Made by a program: the position numbers and the translations under genes. Positions 10,401 to 19,493 of a DNA stretch of 64,000 nucleotides are shown one piece after another. The notes beneath the pieces were generated by a model that saw nothing but the letters and a program-made list of their open reading frames with translations, searched no databases and had not been told where the DNA came from. The first letter of the stretch is position 1. Each line of letters starts with the position of its first letter. Source of the DNA: Nitrososphaeraceae archaeon. GTDB taxonomy: Archaea > Thermoproteota > Nitrososphaeria > Nitrososphaerales > Nitrososphaeraceae. The stretch lies in contig JALDRC010000012.1 of the NCBI GenBank assembly GCA_031316115.1, positions 1 to 64,000 of the forward strand, written 5' to 3'.

Positions 10401-12254
10401 TTAATTGATTATGTATGGTCCTGATTTGGTTTCATTTAGAGAAAAGTAACCAGGTGCAAACATATCTGCTAAGCTTATTGTCTGCGTATTATCTGGAGTT
10501 ACATCTGGGAAAACATGCTGGGCAGATTCTGCAAATGCTTCTCCTCTAGGAATTACAACTCCTACCTCTTGAGCATATTGTTGGTAATCAGCAATCATCT
10601 TCTGTAACAACTCTGGATGCTCTGCTGACAAATCTGTATTCTCTCCTAGATCATTTGCTAGGTTGAACAATTCCCATTGTCCTGTCAAACCATCTCCAAT
10701 TGCTTTCCAGTCTCCCATTCGTGTAGTTGTGAAGTTAAAAAGTTCACCTGATATTGATTCATCTGCTGCGTGTGTTATTTCTGCAGAACCCTCAAGAACC
10801 GGCTTGAGAGATTTTCCCATCATTGGATGTACTTCATGTCCCTGATATGTTGAAGGATGTGATACTCCTGCTAACTCAAGAATTGTAGGGGTAATATCAG
10901 TTACGTATGCAAAACTAGTGATAAAATTGGAAGTTGTATTATTGCTAGATGGTACTGATGTTTCTGGTAACTTTACAACAAATGGAGGTCTGGTGCCACC
11001 TTCATAAAAGCTTGTCTTGAAACCTGAAAACGGTGCAACAGCTACATAGGAACCCCATGCTCCATAGTTAAAATCAGAAGTCTGTGTGCCTAGATTTGGA
11101 AGGCTGTTGTTTATTCCAGCTACAAATTGTTCTGCATGTGACAAGTCGACCCCACTAGCATATTTGAAAAGTCTCATTTCAAAGGGTTCGCTACTGGCAT
11201 TGTCTGAGGTAAACATTATAAAAGTATTGTCATATTTTCCTGTATCCTTTAGGTATTGTATCACTTTACCAATGTTGTTATCCATGTCTTCTATCATTGC
11301 TGAATGTACTGCTAATACTCTTGCAGCATATGCCTTTTGATCATCACTTAGGTTATCCCATTGCTCATTTGGAGGAAGTCGTCCGGGATCTGTCATATTG
11401 GAAGCCCAGAATCCTAGTTCCTTTTGTTTTTCAAATCTTTGATCTCTTATTTTATCCCATCCTTCACTGTATATCTTGTCGTATTTGTCAATAAGTTCTT
11501 GACTAGGAGCCATAAATGGACTGTGAGCTACCTGAAATGCAAGGTATGCAAAGAATGGTTTATTGTTCGGCTCGATATTTTTTAGATATTCAAGGAGTTT
11601 GTCGGTATAAAGGGAATTTGAAAAGAGTGTACCATTTCCGGGTCTATCAACTTTTGTTCCATTCTCCATGAATGTAACTGGATATCCAGGTATGTATTGT
11701 GCAGAACTGAAATGATTAGATCCGTCTTGAAGAAGGGTGAAAGTATTGGAAAATCCTCTTGCAGATGGGGCGGTTCCAGGTTCATAGCCATGCCCAGAAA
11801 GATGCCATTTGCCGGACATCAAGGTATCATATCCTGCATCTTTTAGTAACTCTGCAACAGTTACCACATTGTCATTTATGTAAGTCTCATAACCTGGTTG
11901 TCCTTCCTGATTTGGGGCTATAAGTTCAAACATTGTACCTATCCCTCCAATATGCCAGTCTACTCCTGTAAGTAAGGATACTCTGGCAGGTGAACAAGTA
12001 GGTGCAGTATGGTAATCCATTAAAATTTTTCCATCTTTAGCAAGTGCCTCTAGATTTGGCGTTGATATCTCACTTCCAAATGAACCTATATCAGAATAGC
12101 CAAAATCGTCACCTACTATTACTAGAAAATTTGGTTTATTTTCAGAAGTTTGTGCATATATGTTGGAAACCGATCCAACCGCTAAGACTGCAATGAAAAT
12201 TGTTAGCGCGGGAAATGAATACCTATATTTTTTTGTACAAGTAATGAAATCCAT
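10401..12254 (-). CDS. Exported sulfatase (AslA-type), CSPAR motif
   Basis: A 617-residue paralogue of the previous sulfatase. It has a Lys/Arg-rich N terminus and a hydrophobic signal (about residues 14-35, 'IYAQT'), 'IVGDDFGYSD' for metal binding, formylglycine motif C87-S-P-A-R with 'VSLLTG', 'SGKWHLSGHG' and 'MFTSDNASSEP'. Order and spacing of motifs match the 7919-9799 protein, and both end with a similar 'VGVVIPRG' block, so they arose by duplication. Expected role: sulfate ester hydrolysis outside the membrane. The C terminus ('SGPYIIN') also matches the gene relic at 17139. Confidence 0.9.
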   Translation of the reverse strand: MDFITCTKKYRYSFPALTIFIAVLAVGSVSNIYAQTSENKPNFLVIVGDDFGYSDIGSFGSEISTPNLEALAKDGKILMDYHTAPTCSPARVSLLTGVDWHIGGIGTMFELIAPNQEGQPGYETYINDNVVTVAELLKDAGYDTLMSGKWHLSGHGYEPGTAPSARGFSNTFTLLQDGSNHFSSAQYIPGYPVTFMENGTKVDRPGNGTLFSNSLYTDKLLEYLKNIEPNNKPFFAYLAFQVAHSPFMAPSQELIDKYDKIYSEGWDKIRDQRFEKQKELGFWASNMTDPGRLPPNEQWDNLSDDQKAYAARVLAVHSAMIEDMDNNIGKVIQYLKDTGKYDNTFIMFTSDNASSEPFEMRLFKYASGVDLSHAEQFVAGINNSLPNLGTQTSDFNYGAWGSYVAVAPFSGFKTSFYEGGTRPPFVVKLPETSVPSSNNTTSNFITSFAYVTDITPTILELAGVSHPSTYQGHEVHPMMGKSLKPVLEGSAEITHAADESISGELFNFTTTRMGDWKAIGDGLTGQWELFNLANDLGENTDLSAEHPELLQKMIADYQQYAQEVGVVIPRGEAFAESAQHVFPDVTPDNTQTISLADMFAPGYFSLNETKSGPYIIN

Positions 12255-12873
12255 TTAGAAACGAGTGAGCTATATAGTAGATAAATCTTTCCTATAAGAA
12301 ATACGTAGAATAATGATCTTAAATTATAATATACCTTTATTATTACCAATAATAAAAAAATACATATTACATTTTATAAAATCATTAAAATGATTATTTA
12401 GTATAATTTAGAATATTGGTTGTTGTAAATATTGAAAATAACTTTAAGATACATGATTATCAATAATAAAAAATTGATTGATATTGTAGATATTGTGATT
12501 TTAAGAATAATTAGAAATAATTGTTATTCTTTAAACAAACTATTATCTATCCTAGATAGATATGTAGGTCTAATTTTCTCTTGATATTAGATTTTCTTTT
12601 GGTCAAATAATCATAAATAAATAAGATAATAAAGATAAAGAAACTATATTTTGACATAATACAAAAATTAGAAATACTATTCTATTCCAAATTGGAATTG
12701 AAATCGTCTTAAATTAACATATGTACTCATCAGAAATTATATTACTTGTACTTTAAAACATATTGAATGAATTATCTAAGATAATTGAGAAAAAATATGA
12801 AGTTTTCAATATAATCACGTGTTTCTAAGTACAATTTGAATTTGTAAATATTGAAAAGTAGTATTATATATCA
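12255..12873. other. Intergenic, no gene seen
   Basis: About 620 strongly AT-rich bases between the second sulfatase and the FGE gene. No open frame or RNA that I can support. Confidence 0.5.
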
Positions 12874-13851
12874 TTATGTTTTCCTGATAATACACCTGAA
12901 TCCGATATGTGTCATCCCTGTATCGATCATCTGTGGTTGTCTAGCTGCTGGTCTGTATCGTAAACAATAATTCGGAGCGCAGATATGAGAACCACCTTTC
13001 ACTACTTTTCTTGGAATCTTAAACTGTGGTTGTCTAGGATCATAACTGTATTCTGGTGATATTACTCTTGGATTTATAGATGGTGTGCAACAAGTTTTGA
13101 CCTTGGCAGCAGATTCATCTAAATGTGGAACATACCAGTCCGATGTCCACTCCCAAACGTTACCGGCCATATCAAATAAACCATAGCCATTGGGATCGAA
13201 GGAACCAACAGGAGATGTGCCTTCATATTTATCTATTAATAAATTCTGATATGGAAATTCACCCTGCCAGGTATTAGCCATGGGTTTGATGAGTTGTGTA
13301 TCCTCATTCCCCCACGTAAAATCCATTCCATCTAATCCACCTCTTGCTGCAAACTCCCATTCTGCTTCCGTGGGGAGTTCTTTTCCTGCCCATTTTGCAT
13401 AGGCTTGTGCGTCTTCATAAGCAATGTGAACTACAGGATGATCATCTAATCCAATAATGGTGTCACCGGGGCCAAGCGGATGTTTCCAACTGGCTCCTTT
13501 CACCCATCGCCACCAATTGGCATAGTTTTTCAGATCGACAGGTTCATTTCTTTTCTCAAAAACCATTGAACCTGGAACAAGATCTTCTTCTGGCACTGCA
13601 GGAAATTCAGCTGGATTCAATGGTCTTTCTGCAATCGTCATATAATTAGTTTCCATTACAAAGTCATTAAATGCTTTGTTAGTTATCGGATATTTATCCA
13701 TCCAAAAACTGTCAACTGTAACTTTATGTACAGGTTTTTCTTCTGGGTAAAATCTATCTGAACCCATCATAAAACTCCCACCAGCTATAAAAACCATATT
13801 TTCCTGTTTAGGCATGTTTTTTTCTTTATTAAATTCTTTTGTGTCTAACAT
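12874..13851 (-). CDS. Formylglycine-generating enzyme (SUMF1/FGE)
   Basis: A 325-residue protein of the FGE-sulfatase domain family. Diagnostic segments: 'MVFIAGGSFMMGSD' at about 19-32, 'ELPTEAEWEFAARGG' near 158-172, 'GLFDMAGNVWEWTSDWY' near 224-240 and the active-site block 'GGSHICAPNYCLRYRPAAR', where C291 and C296 correspond to the copper-binding cysteine pair of aerobic FGE. It oxidises the motif Cys of sulfatases to formylglycine using O2 and a reductant. No signal peptide, so it acts in the cytoplasm, before export. It follows the third sulfatase by 28 bases, clearly an operon. The start may be the internal Met13. Confidence 0.93.
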   Translation of the reverse strand: MLDTKEFNKEKNMPKQENMVFIAGGSFMMGSDRFYPEEKPVHKVTVDSFWMDKYPITNKAFNDFVMETNYMTIAERPLNPAEFPAVPEEDLVPGSMVFEKRNEPVDLKNYANWWRWVKGASWKHPLGPGDTIIGLDDHPVVHIAYEDAQAYAKWAGKELPTEAEWEFAARGGLDGMDFTWGNEDTQLIKPMANTWQGEFPYQNLLIDKYEGTSPVGSFDPNGYGLFDMAGNVWEWTSDWYVPHLDESAAKVKTCCTPSINPRVISPEYSYDPRQPQFKIPRKVVKGGSHICAPNYCLRYRPAARQPQMIDTGMTHIGFRCIIRKT

Positions 13852-13879
13852 ATTGCATTTAGTGTTGTGTTATTATATA

Positions 13880-15466
13880 TCAATGGCTTGCAACACCTTC
13901 TGTCATTTTTGCTATTGCCTCATCGATTGTAAACGTATTTGGTTTCTGAACAGGTGGGAACTCTTTAAAGGTTTCTGCAAACTTGCCTGCTGCATACTGT
14001 GCTAAGTATATAAAATAAGCATGGTGTACCATCCATTCCCAGTACGAATTAGAAGTGGTATCAGCGAATTCATATGGATCGGTACGTAGGTTGAAAATTT
14101 TTGGAATGCGAAGACGTATGAATGGGTCAGCCCATACTTGCAGAGTTCCCTTGGTACGTTGTTCCATGAAAACGAACTTCCAATTATCAAAGCGTATGCC
14201 AAGCACATCACCATCATCACTGAAATAGAAATAGATATTGCGTGGACTTTCTTTTACTTCACCAGTAAGATATGGTAGCAAGTCAAAACCATCGATATGA
14301 TTTTTATATGTTCGTCCATTGAATTTGTGTCCATTTTTAAGTTTTTCTACCACTTCTTTATCACCTGCCATGGCTAAAAAGGTTGGCAACCAATCATGGT
14401 GCTGAACGATTCCATTTGATATTGAACCAGCCTTGATCTTACCAGGCCAGCGAACTAACAACGGAACACGGAATGCACCTTCCCAGTTGGTATTCTTTTC
14501 ACTACGGAATGGGGTCGTGGCTCCATCTGGCCAAGTATTACTATGTGGGCCGTTATCAGTGGAATACATGACGAAGGTGTCTTCAGCAATTCCGAGTTCG
14601 TCGAGCAGATCAAGCAATTGTCCAACATGTTTATCATGGTCGATCATTGTATCATGATATGGAGACTGCCAACGACCTGCCTGGCCCTTGCTTGAAGGTT
14701 TAGGATGGGTAATAAAGTGCATATGAGTCGTATTGAACCATATAAAAAATGGTTTTCCATCTTTATGCTGCTTTTTGATAAAATCTTTGGTGGCTAAAAC
14801 AAATTCGTCATCGCAGGTTTCCATCCGTTTTGAAGTAAGCGGTCCTGTATCCTCAATTTTTTGCTTGCCAACTTTTCCCCATCGTGGCATTTCTGTAGGA
14901 TCATCAGTATCTGTCGCCCAGGAATGGATAACGCCACGAGGACCGAATGTTTCAAAGAATTTGGGAAACTCTGTTTTAGAAGGATATCCTTCCATTTCAG
15001 GCTCCTCCTCTGCATTGAGATGATAGAGATTGCCGAAGAACTCATCAAATCCGTGGTTTGTAGGCAACATATGGTTAAGATCACCTAAATGGTTCTTACC
15101 GAATTGGCCAGTAGCATATCCTTGGTCCTTTAGCAAAGTGGCTATAGTAACTATTTTTTCGCTCATTCCTACAGGTGCACCAGGCATACCTACTTTGGAT
15201 AATCCTGTGCGGTAAACGCTTTGTCCTGTAATAAAAGATGAACGACCAGCTGTACAGGACTGTTCACCATAAGCGTCTGTGAACATCATTCCTTCCTTTG
15301 CAATACGGTCAATATTGGGTGTTTGATAACCCATCAATCCATGCGAATAACAACTAAGATTGGTTATTCCAATATCATCACCCCAAATAACAAGAATGTT
15401 AGGTTGTTTTTGTTTTGAGTTTTCCATTTTACTCACTCTTTTATCCTTGATAGTTTTACTTAACAA
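13880..15466 (-). CDS. Sulfatase with CTAGR motif, cytosolic-looking
   Basis: A 528-residue sulfatase without signal peptide; Met14 ('MENSKQKQPN') is an equally good start. Motifs: 'VIWGDDIGITN' (metal), C71-T-A-G-R (formylglycine site of CxAxR form), 'GQFGKNHLGD', 'YSTDNGPHS'. It is clearly a different subfamily from the two exported sulfatases. First gene of a two-gene operon with FGE, the arrangement often seen for a sulfatase with its own activator. Base composition is noticeably richer in GC than neighbours, which with codon preferences hints at separate, possibly horizontal, origin; this is an impression, not a calculation. Substrate unknown. Confidence 0.92.
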   Translation of the reverse strand: MLSKTIKDKRVSKMENSKQKQPNILVIWGDDIGITNLSCYSHGLMGYQTPNIDRIAKEGMMFTDAYGEQSCTAGRSSFITGQSVYRTGLSKVGMPGAPVGMSEKIVTIATLLKDQGYATGQFGKNHLGDLNHMLPTNHGFDEFFGNLYHLNAEEEPEMEGYPSKTEFPKFFETFGPRGVIHSWATDTDDPTEMPRWGKVGKQKIEDTGPLTSKRMETCDDEFVLATKDFIKKQHKDGKPFFIWFNTTHMHFITHPKPSSKGQAGRWQSPYHDTMIDHDKHVGQLLDLLDELGIAEDTFVMYSTDNGPHSNTWPDGATTPFRSEKNTNWEGAFRVPLLVRWPGKIKAGSISNGIVQHHDWLPTFLAMAGDKEVVEKLKNGHKFNGRTYKNHIDGFDLLPYLTGEVKESPRNIYFYFSDDGDVLGIRFDNWKFVFMEQRTKGTLQVWADPFIRLRIPKIFNLRTDPYEFADTTSNSYWEWMVHHAYFIYLAQYAAGKFAETFKEFPPVQKPNTFTIDEAIAKMTEGVASH

Positions 15467-15836
15467 TTTCTGATTGGGAAAAACTAGCCTTCTGTTGTAG
15501 CAAGGTTGTTGTAGCGATTAGCATAATTCAACAATAGCTCACATTTTAATGATGAAAAAATTTATTTCAAGAATTTATTCTTATAGCATAATCATTCTTT
15601 CTAATAGATATTATAGATTAGAAATCCATTTTGTCTAGAAGATTGAAATTAGTTTTACTGTCAATATACTTTATCTGCTTATGCTTTTACAATTAGGTAG
15701 TACTTTAAAATCTTTTTTATCAAAGGTACAATATAGATAGCATAAAAAAAATAGGAAAAAAAATAGTTGGTTTTATTTGTTTGATGTTTCAAACTAGTTT
15801 ATCTATGAATTCAGATTTATTTATTTACCAATGGAT
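15467..15836. other. Intergenic, promoter region of sulfatase-FGE operon
   Basis: About 370 AT-rich bases upstream of the sulfatase-FGE operon and downstream of the HAD gene. It must contain the operon promoter. No individual element is convincing. Confidence 0.4.
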
Positions 15837-16952
15837 TTATTTACCATTATTAGGATATATTTGGTTGAAATCATTTTCCATACTAACTACAACCCAATCT
15901 CTCTGTTTTGATTCTTCTAATATGTTTTCTGCACCTTTTTCATATCCAAATTCTCGTACAGGATCGTCATGGTGTATTATCATTTCTAGAGATTTTTTAG
16001 GTAAATTGTTGTCATCAGTGTATTTGAGCATCTGAAGATCTCCATCTGAATTGCCTACAGCTATAATTGGAACCATACCTATATGTAATGCTATATTGGC
16101 TGGTTTTTCATATTTATCATCAAATGAATTAAGAACTGGTTCCTTGAAAATATAGGACTTGTTGTTATTTATTTCTGCATTGGTAGAATTTATCTGGTCT
16201 ACGTATTTGTATTTACTGCTACTTCCTACTATTTGATAATTTGGTATGCCATATACCGAAGAAAGAGATTCTCTTATAAAGTCTATACCACCACCAGAAA
16301 CGATAAATACCTTAAATTGATTGTCCTTTAGATAATCGATTAGCTCAAGCATTGGTTGATAAACCATATCTACAAACAACATTTTTGTTGCTGGATTACG
16401 GGCAGTTTGACTCCAGTTATTTACCAATTTATCAAACTCTATTTCTGACAGATTTGAATTAATTTTGACAAGGAGATCCATAGCTTCTTTTTCACTAATA
16501 CCATGTATTGCAGTCATATTTTTATCTAGGATTTGTTTATAAGGATACTCATCTTTCAGAGATGGATTTTTAGAGACGATATAGGGTATCCTATCCATAG
16601 AAAAATAAACTTGAAAAACAATAGGTTTTTCTGCCCATAATGTACCATCGTTATCAAAAACTGCGATTCTATCATCAGATAAAATATAATTATTAGAGTC
16701 TAGTGGGTTAGTTACATTTTCAACAAATTTTATTATGTTCTGTTTTACAGTATTATTGTTCCAAGAAGGCAAAGGATCTGCAATTAGAAGATCATTACTG
16801 GCAGTATTTGTTATTTCAGTATTAGTATAATTAGTTTGAGCAAATATTGATTGTGGTGTTGTATTTGATAGATTTATATTTAATCCAGGTATTAACAATA
16901 AACCCAAAACTATAGTTATTGATGTTACTAAAATTAAACTTGTTAAACTCAT
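15837..16952 (-). CDS. Exported HAD-family phosphatase
   Basis: A 371-residue protein with an N-terminal hydrophobic anchor or signal (about residues 4-38, 'IFAQT'). HAD motif I is 'VFDNDGTLW' with nucleophile D100 and acid/base D102. Motif II is in 'VFIVSGGG' near 218, and motif IV is 'VGNSDGD' near 305. The architecture resembles the phosphoserine-phosphatase-like HAD group with a helical cap (about 110-200). It probably removes phosphate from an external small molecule; no substrate can be named. It lies just beyond the sulfatase operon on the same strand, so it may share the task of scavenging sulfate or phosphate esters. Confidence 0.85.
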   Translation of the reverse strand: MSLTSLILVTSITIVLGLLLIPGLNINLSNTTPQSIFAQTNYTNTEITNTASNDLLIADPLPSWNNNTVKQNIIKFVENVTNPLDSNNYILSDDRIAVFDNDGTLWAEKPIVFQVYFSMDRIPYIVSKNPSLKDEYPYKQILDKNMTAIHGISEKEAMDLLVKINSNLSEIEFDKLVNNWSQTARNPATKMLFVDMVYQPMLELIDYLKDNQFKVFIVSGGGIDFIRESLSSVYGIPNYQIVGSSSKYKYVDQINSTNAEINNNKSYIFKEPVLNSFDDKYEKPANIALHIGMVPIIAVGNSDGDLQMLKYTDDNNLPKKSLEMIIHHDDPVREFGYEKGAENILEESKQRDWVVVSMENDFNQIYPNNGK

Positions 16953-17592
16953 TTTAGTACAGATAGATAGAACATACTTATATATTTTCTTTCTGCTATT
17001 TGTATCTAGAAAAAATAGAGAAATTGATCTAACTAGATTGTAAATAAATAAATTAAAAAATCAATAGACAGTTCGAAAATAAAATTTAATTTCTAAAAAC
17101 AACAAAAGAATGGAAAGTCAAGGTAGTTCCTTTTCTGATTAATTGTTTGTGTATGGTCCAGATCTGATGTCACCATATTTGAAGTAATCAGGTATTAACA
17201 TATACTATCGATTTGGATGACGGTTTTTGATAATAACATTGCTGATTATAATATTTTAATGGTATTATATAATATTTTGAGAATCGTCATCGTTTTATTA
17301 AAAAGAATAGGAAGATTTGTGATCTATAGGATGGATACTATTTGATGCAATTATTCATTTATTTACATGTATTAGCTGCGAAACAGGTGATAGAATTTCA
17401 CTGATTCCGACAGATACTTCTTTCTACCTTTGTTGGAAGACCTCAACAAAATAAGATGTAGATTAGATTTTATGGAATCAATTTGCATGAATCCAAAAGG
17501 GACAATGTACCAGTTTTATGGACCATTGTTTGAATCAAAATATTTGTTAACTGTAAATTTATTAATCCTCACTTCATAAAATTGATTACCAG
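16953..17592. other. Intergenic with sulfatase relic
   Basis: This gap holds the C-terminal relic of a sulfatase gene at its left part (listed separately). The rest is AT-rich with no supported gene and should include the promoter of the following plus-strand gene. Confidence 0.5.
17139..17225 (-). pseudogene. C-terminal relic of a sulfatase gene
   Basis: Read on the minus strand, this segment encodes 'MLIPDYFKYGDIRSGPYTNN' then stop, matching the end of the 10401-12254 sulfatase ('MFAPGYFSLNETKSGPYIIN', stop). Similarity appears to continue a little upstream ('VIQIDS' against 'TQTISLAD') but needs a frame change. Nothing resembling the catalytic domain remains. I infer a deleted third copy of the exported sulfatase. 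Confidence 0.7.
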
Positions 17593-18420
17593 ATGTATCA
17601 ACAAATTTTAATGTTAATTTTTGTTAGTTTTGCTTTGCTATATCTTGTATCTTCTATATCTTTTTTTCCAAGCCTATCTATCGAAAAAGTATCGGCACAG
17701 ATTGAAATGCCAAATCTCCAAAATGGAACTTCAGGAAAAGTATTGCAAAAAATTGAAAATGCTACTGCTGGTGCTGTAGCAAAAACTGAGCAAAAAATTG
17801 AAAATGCCACTGCTGGTGCTGTAGCAAAAACTGACTTTGGTAATTTAAAAAAATTGCTTTCAACTCCGTTCACAATAATCACAGCAATAAGCGAGGTTCC
17901 AGAAATTCAATTAGTTGGAGTAAACTTTGGGGATACTGACTTAACTGTAACTTTGAAACAAGTAAATCAAAACAACGTTACTATGAGTAATTCTACAACA
18001 TCAGTGACTGTTATTGCTATCAGAGTTCCTGTTAGCAGCCTTGAAGATATACTATCTCTAATAAAAGATGTAGATTTAATTCGCGAAGAATCAGATACCA
18101 ATCTGTCTGGAACCACTACTGATAAGCGTTTGGCTAGTCTTCTGGGAGAGGCTGGAAAATTATTAGGAGAACAGAATCAGTCAGATCCAATTAGATCAAT
18201 TAAACCATTTCAATTGTTAAAAGACATTCAGTTGGGAACAGGAAGTCTAGTAGCTGGTGACTGGCAGTATCCACGTACTGTTACAATGGGATTATGGGGT
18301 ATATCATCTTTTTTTAATACAGAGAATAATAAAAATGAGCCTGCGTCTGCACATCTGTTAACTATATTCGTTGTTCCTTATGTGGGAGCCACTAACCTAG
18401 GAAGTATTGCATTGGATTAA
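17593..18420 (+). CDS. Exported protein with tandem 15-residue repeat
   Basis: A 275-residue protein with a signal peptide (about residues 4-36, 'KVSAQI'). Residues about 52-81 hold two copies of a 15-residue unit 'KIENATAGAVAKTE', each with an N-A-T glycosylation sequon. The remainder is mixed alpha/beta ('VPEIQLVGVNFGDTDLTVTL', 'AIRVPVSSLEDILSLIKDVDLI') and ends hydrophobic. I recognise no family. Probably a surface or secreted protein. It leads a run of plus-strand exported genes (RTX-like genes follow). Confidence 0.7.
   Translation: MYQQILMLIFVSFALLYLVSSISFFPSLSIEKVSAQIEMPNLQNGTSGKVLQKIENATAGAVAKTEQKIENATAGAVAKTDFGNLKKLLSTPFTIITAISEVPEIQLVGVNFGDTDLTVTLKQVNQNNVTMSNSTTSVTVIAIRVPVSSLEDILSLIKDVDLIREESDTNLSGTTTDKRLASLLGEAGKLLGEQNQSDPIRSIKPFQLLKDIQLGTGSLVAGDWQYPRTVTMGLWGISSFFNTENNKNEPASAHLLTIFVVPYVGATNLGSIALD
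17746..17835 (+). repeat. 45-bp tandem duplication in coding sequence
   Basis: Two adjacent 45-bp units (17746-17790 and 17791-17835) differ at only a few bases. They encode the duplicated 15-residue segment of the surrounding exported protein and look like a recent in-frame duplication. Confidence 0.9.
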
Positions 18421-18679
18421 GAAAAACGAACATTTTAAATAATATCACTTTTCTGACTTCGAGTGGCTTAAATTTATGATCTCTATCTAGTATTTTATTT
18501 GATGTAATTTTGTCGGCTAGTAAGAAAATTCTATTATATTGATATTATAAAAATAACTGCTATTGGCTAATGTTTCATATGACAATATTTTTTCAGAATT
18601 TTTTTAAGAATTTTTTTTGAATTGAGAATATAGAAATTCTTTGTGAAAAATTAATTAACTTGAATTACTGATTTTAATT

Positions 18680-19354
18680 GTGAATCAAGGCAGTTTTGTA
18701 CTACCTTTTAACGTCAAGTTATTACTAGTTATTTTTGGATTATCATTTATTTTTATCGGTTTATTACCATCTTTGTATGTCTCGATTTATGGTAGTGATG
18801 ATGCAGGGGTTACAAAACTAAAAAAAGTCAATAAGAAAATTAAAGACCTTGATTTTAATTCTGGTGTTTTCTTTGGAAATGTAGAGACATGCACTAATAA
18901 TGCTGGATGTATTGGAACAAACAAAGATGATATAATTTATGGTGGAGCTGGTGGCTCGGTATTTGCATTAAAGGGTGATGATATGATCTATGGTGGAGCT
19001 GATAGTCTTTTATATGGAGGAGATGATGATGATTTGATTCTAGGTGGTGCCGGAAAAGGACTACTTGATGGAGGGCATGGTGATGATGTATTGTTAGCAG
19101 GTGTAGGAAACCAACTACTTGTGGGAGGGAATGGCAATGACAAGTTATTTGGTGGTACAGGCGACACGGTTATGGATGGAGGTTCTGGAGCTAATCATTT
19201 TGACTGTCCTCTCACTTTGTTGGGTTTAGCCAGAGGAGTAGTACTTGACTACAGTCCAGACAAAGGCGATACAGTATCTGGATCATGTAAGATAATAGCA
19301 AACGCAGGGGATGCACGTTCAAGCAGCATACCAGACATTGAACTCCCAGATTAG
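18680..19354 (+). CDS. Exported RTX-like (hemolysin-type Ca-binding repeat) protein
   Basis: A 224-residue protein with GTG start. Residues about 12-35 are a signal or anchor. Residues about 75-165 contain successive Gly/Asp-rich nonapeptide-like units such as 'GGDDDDLILGGAG' and 'GGNGNDKLFGGTG', the form of RTX beta-roll repeats that bind Ca2+. The tail 'GVVLDYSPDKGDTVSGSC' is the usual capping strand and includes one of three or four Cys residues that could form disulfides outside the cell. No catalytic domain. Role: surface or secreted structural Ca-binding protein. A paralogue follows 139 bases downstream. Confidence 0.85.
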   Translation: MNQGSFVLPFNVKLLLVIFGLSFIFIGLLPSLYVSIYGSDDAGVTKLKKVNKKIKDLDFNSGVFFGNVETCTNNAGCIGTNKDDIIYGGAGGSVFALKGDDMIYGGADSLLYGGDDDDLILGGAGKGLLDGGHGDDVLLAGVGNQLLVGGNGNDKLFGGTGDTVMDGGSGANHFDCPLTLLGLARGVVLDYSPDKGDTVSGSCKIIANAGDARSSSIPDIELPD

Positions 19355-19493
19355 ATAAAATTGAATAATCCCTAAAAAGAGATATTAGTAATCGTTACAA
19401 ATTTTTTATCATAAAACAAATTCTAGTATTTTTTTATAATTCACTTTATCTTATTTCTTAATAGTAATAGATCAATGAATAATATATCATAAT

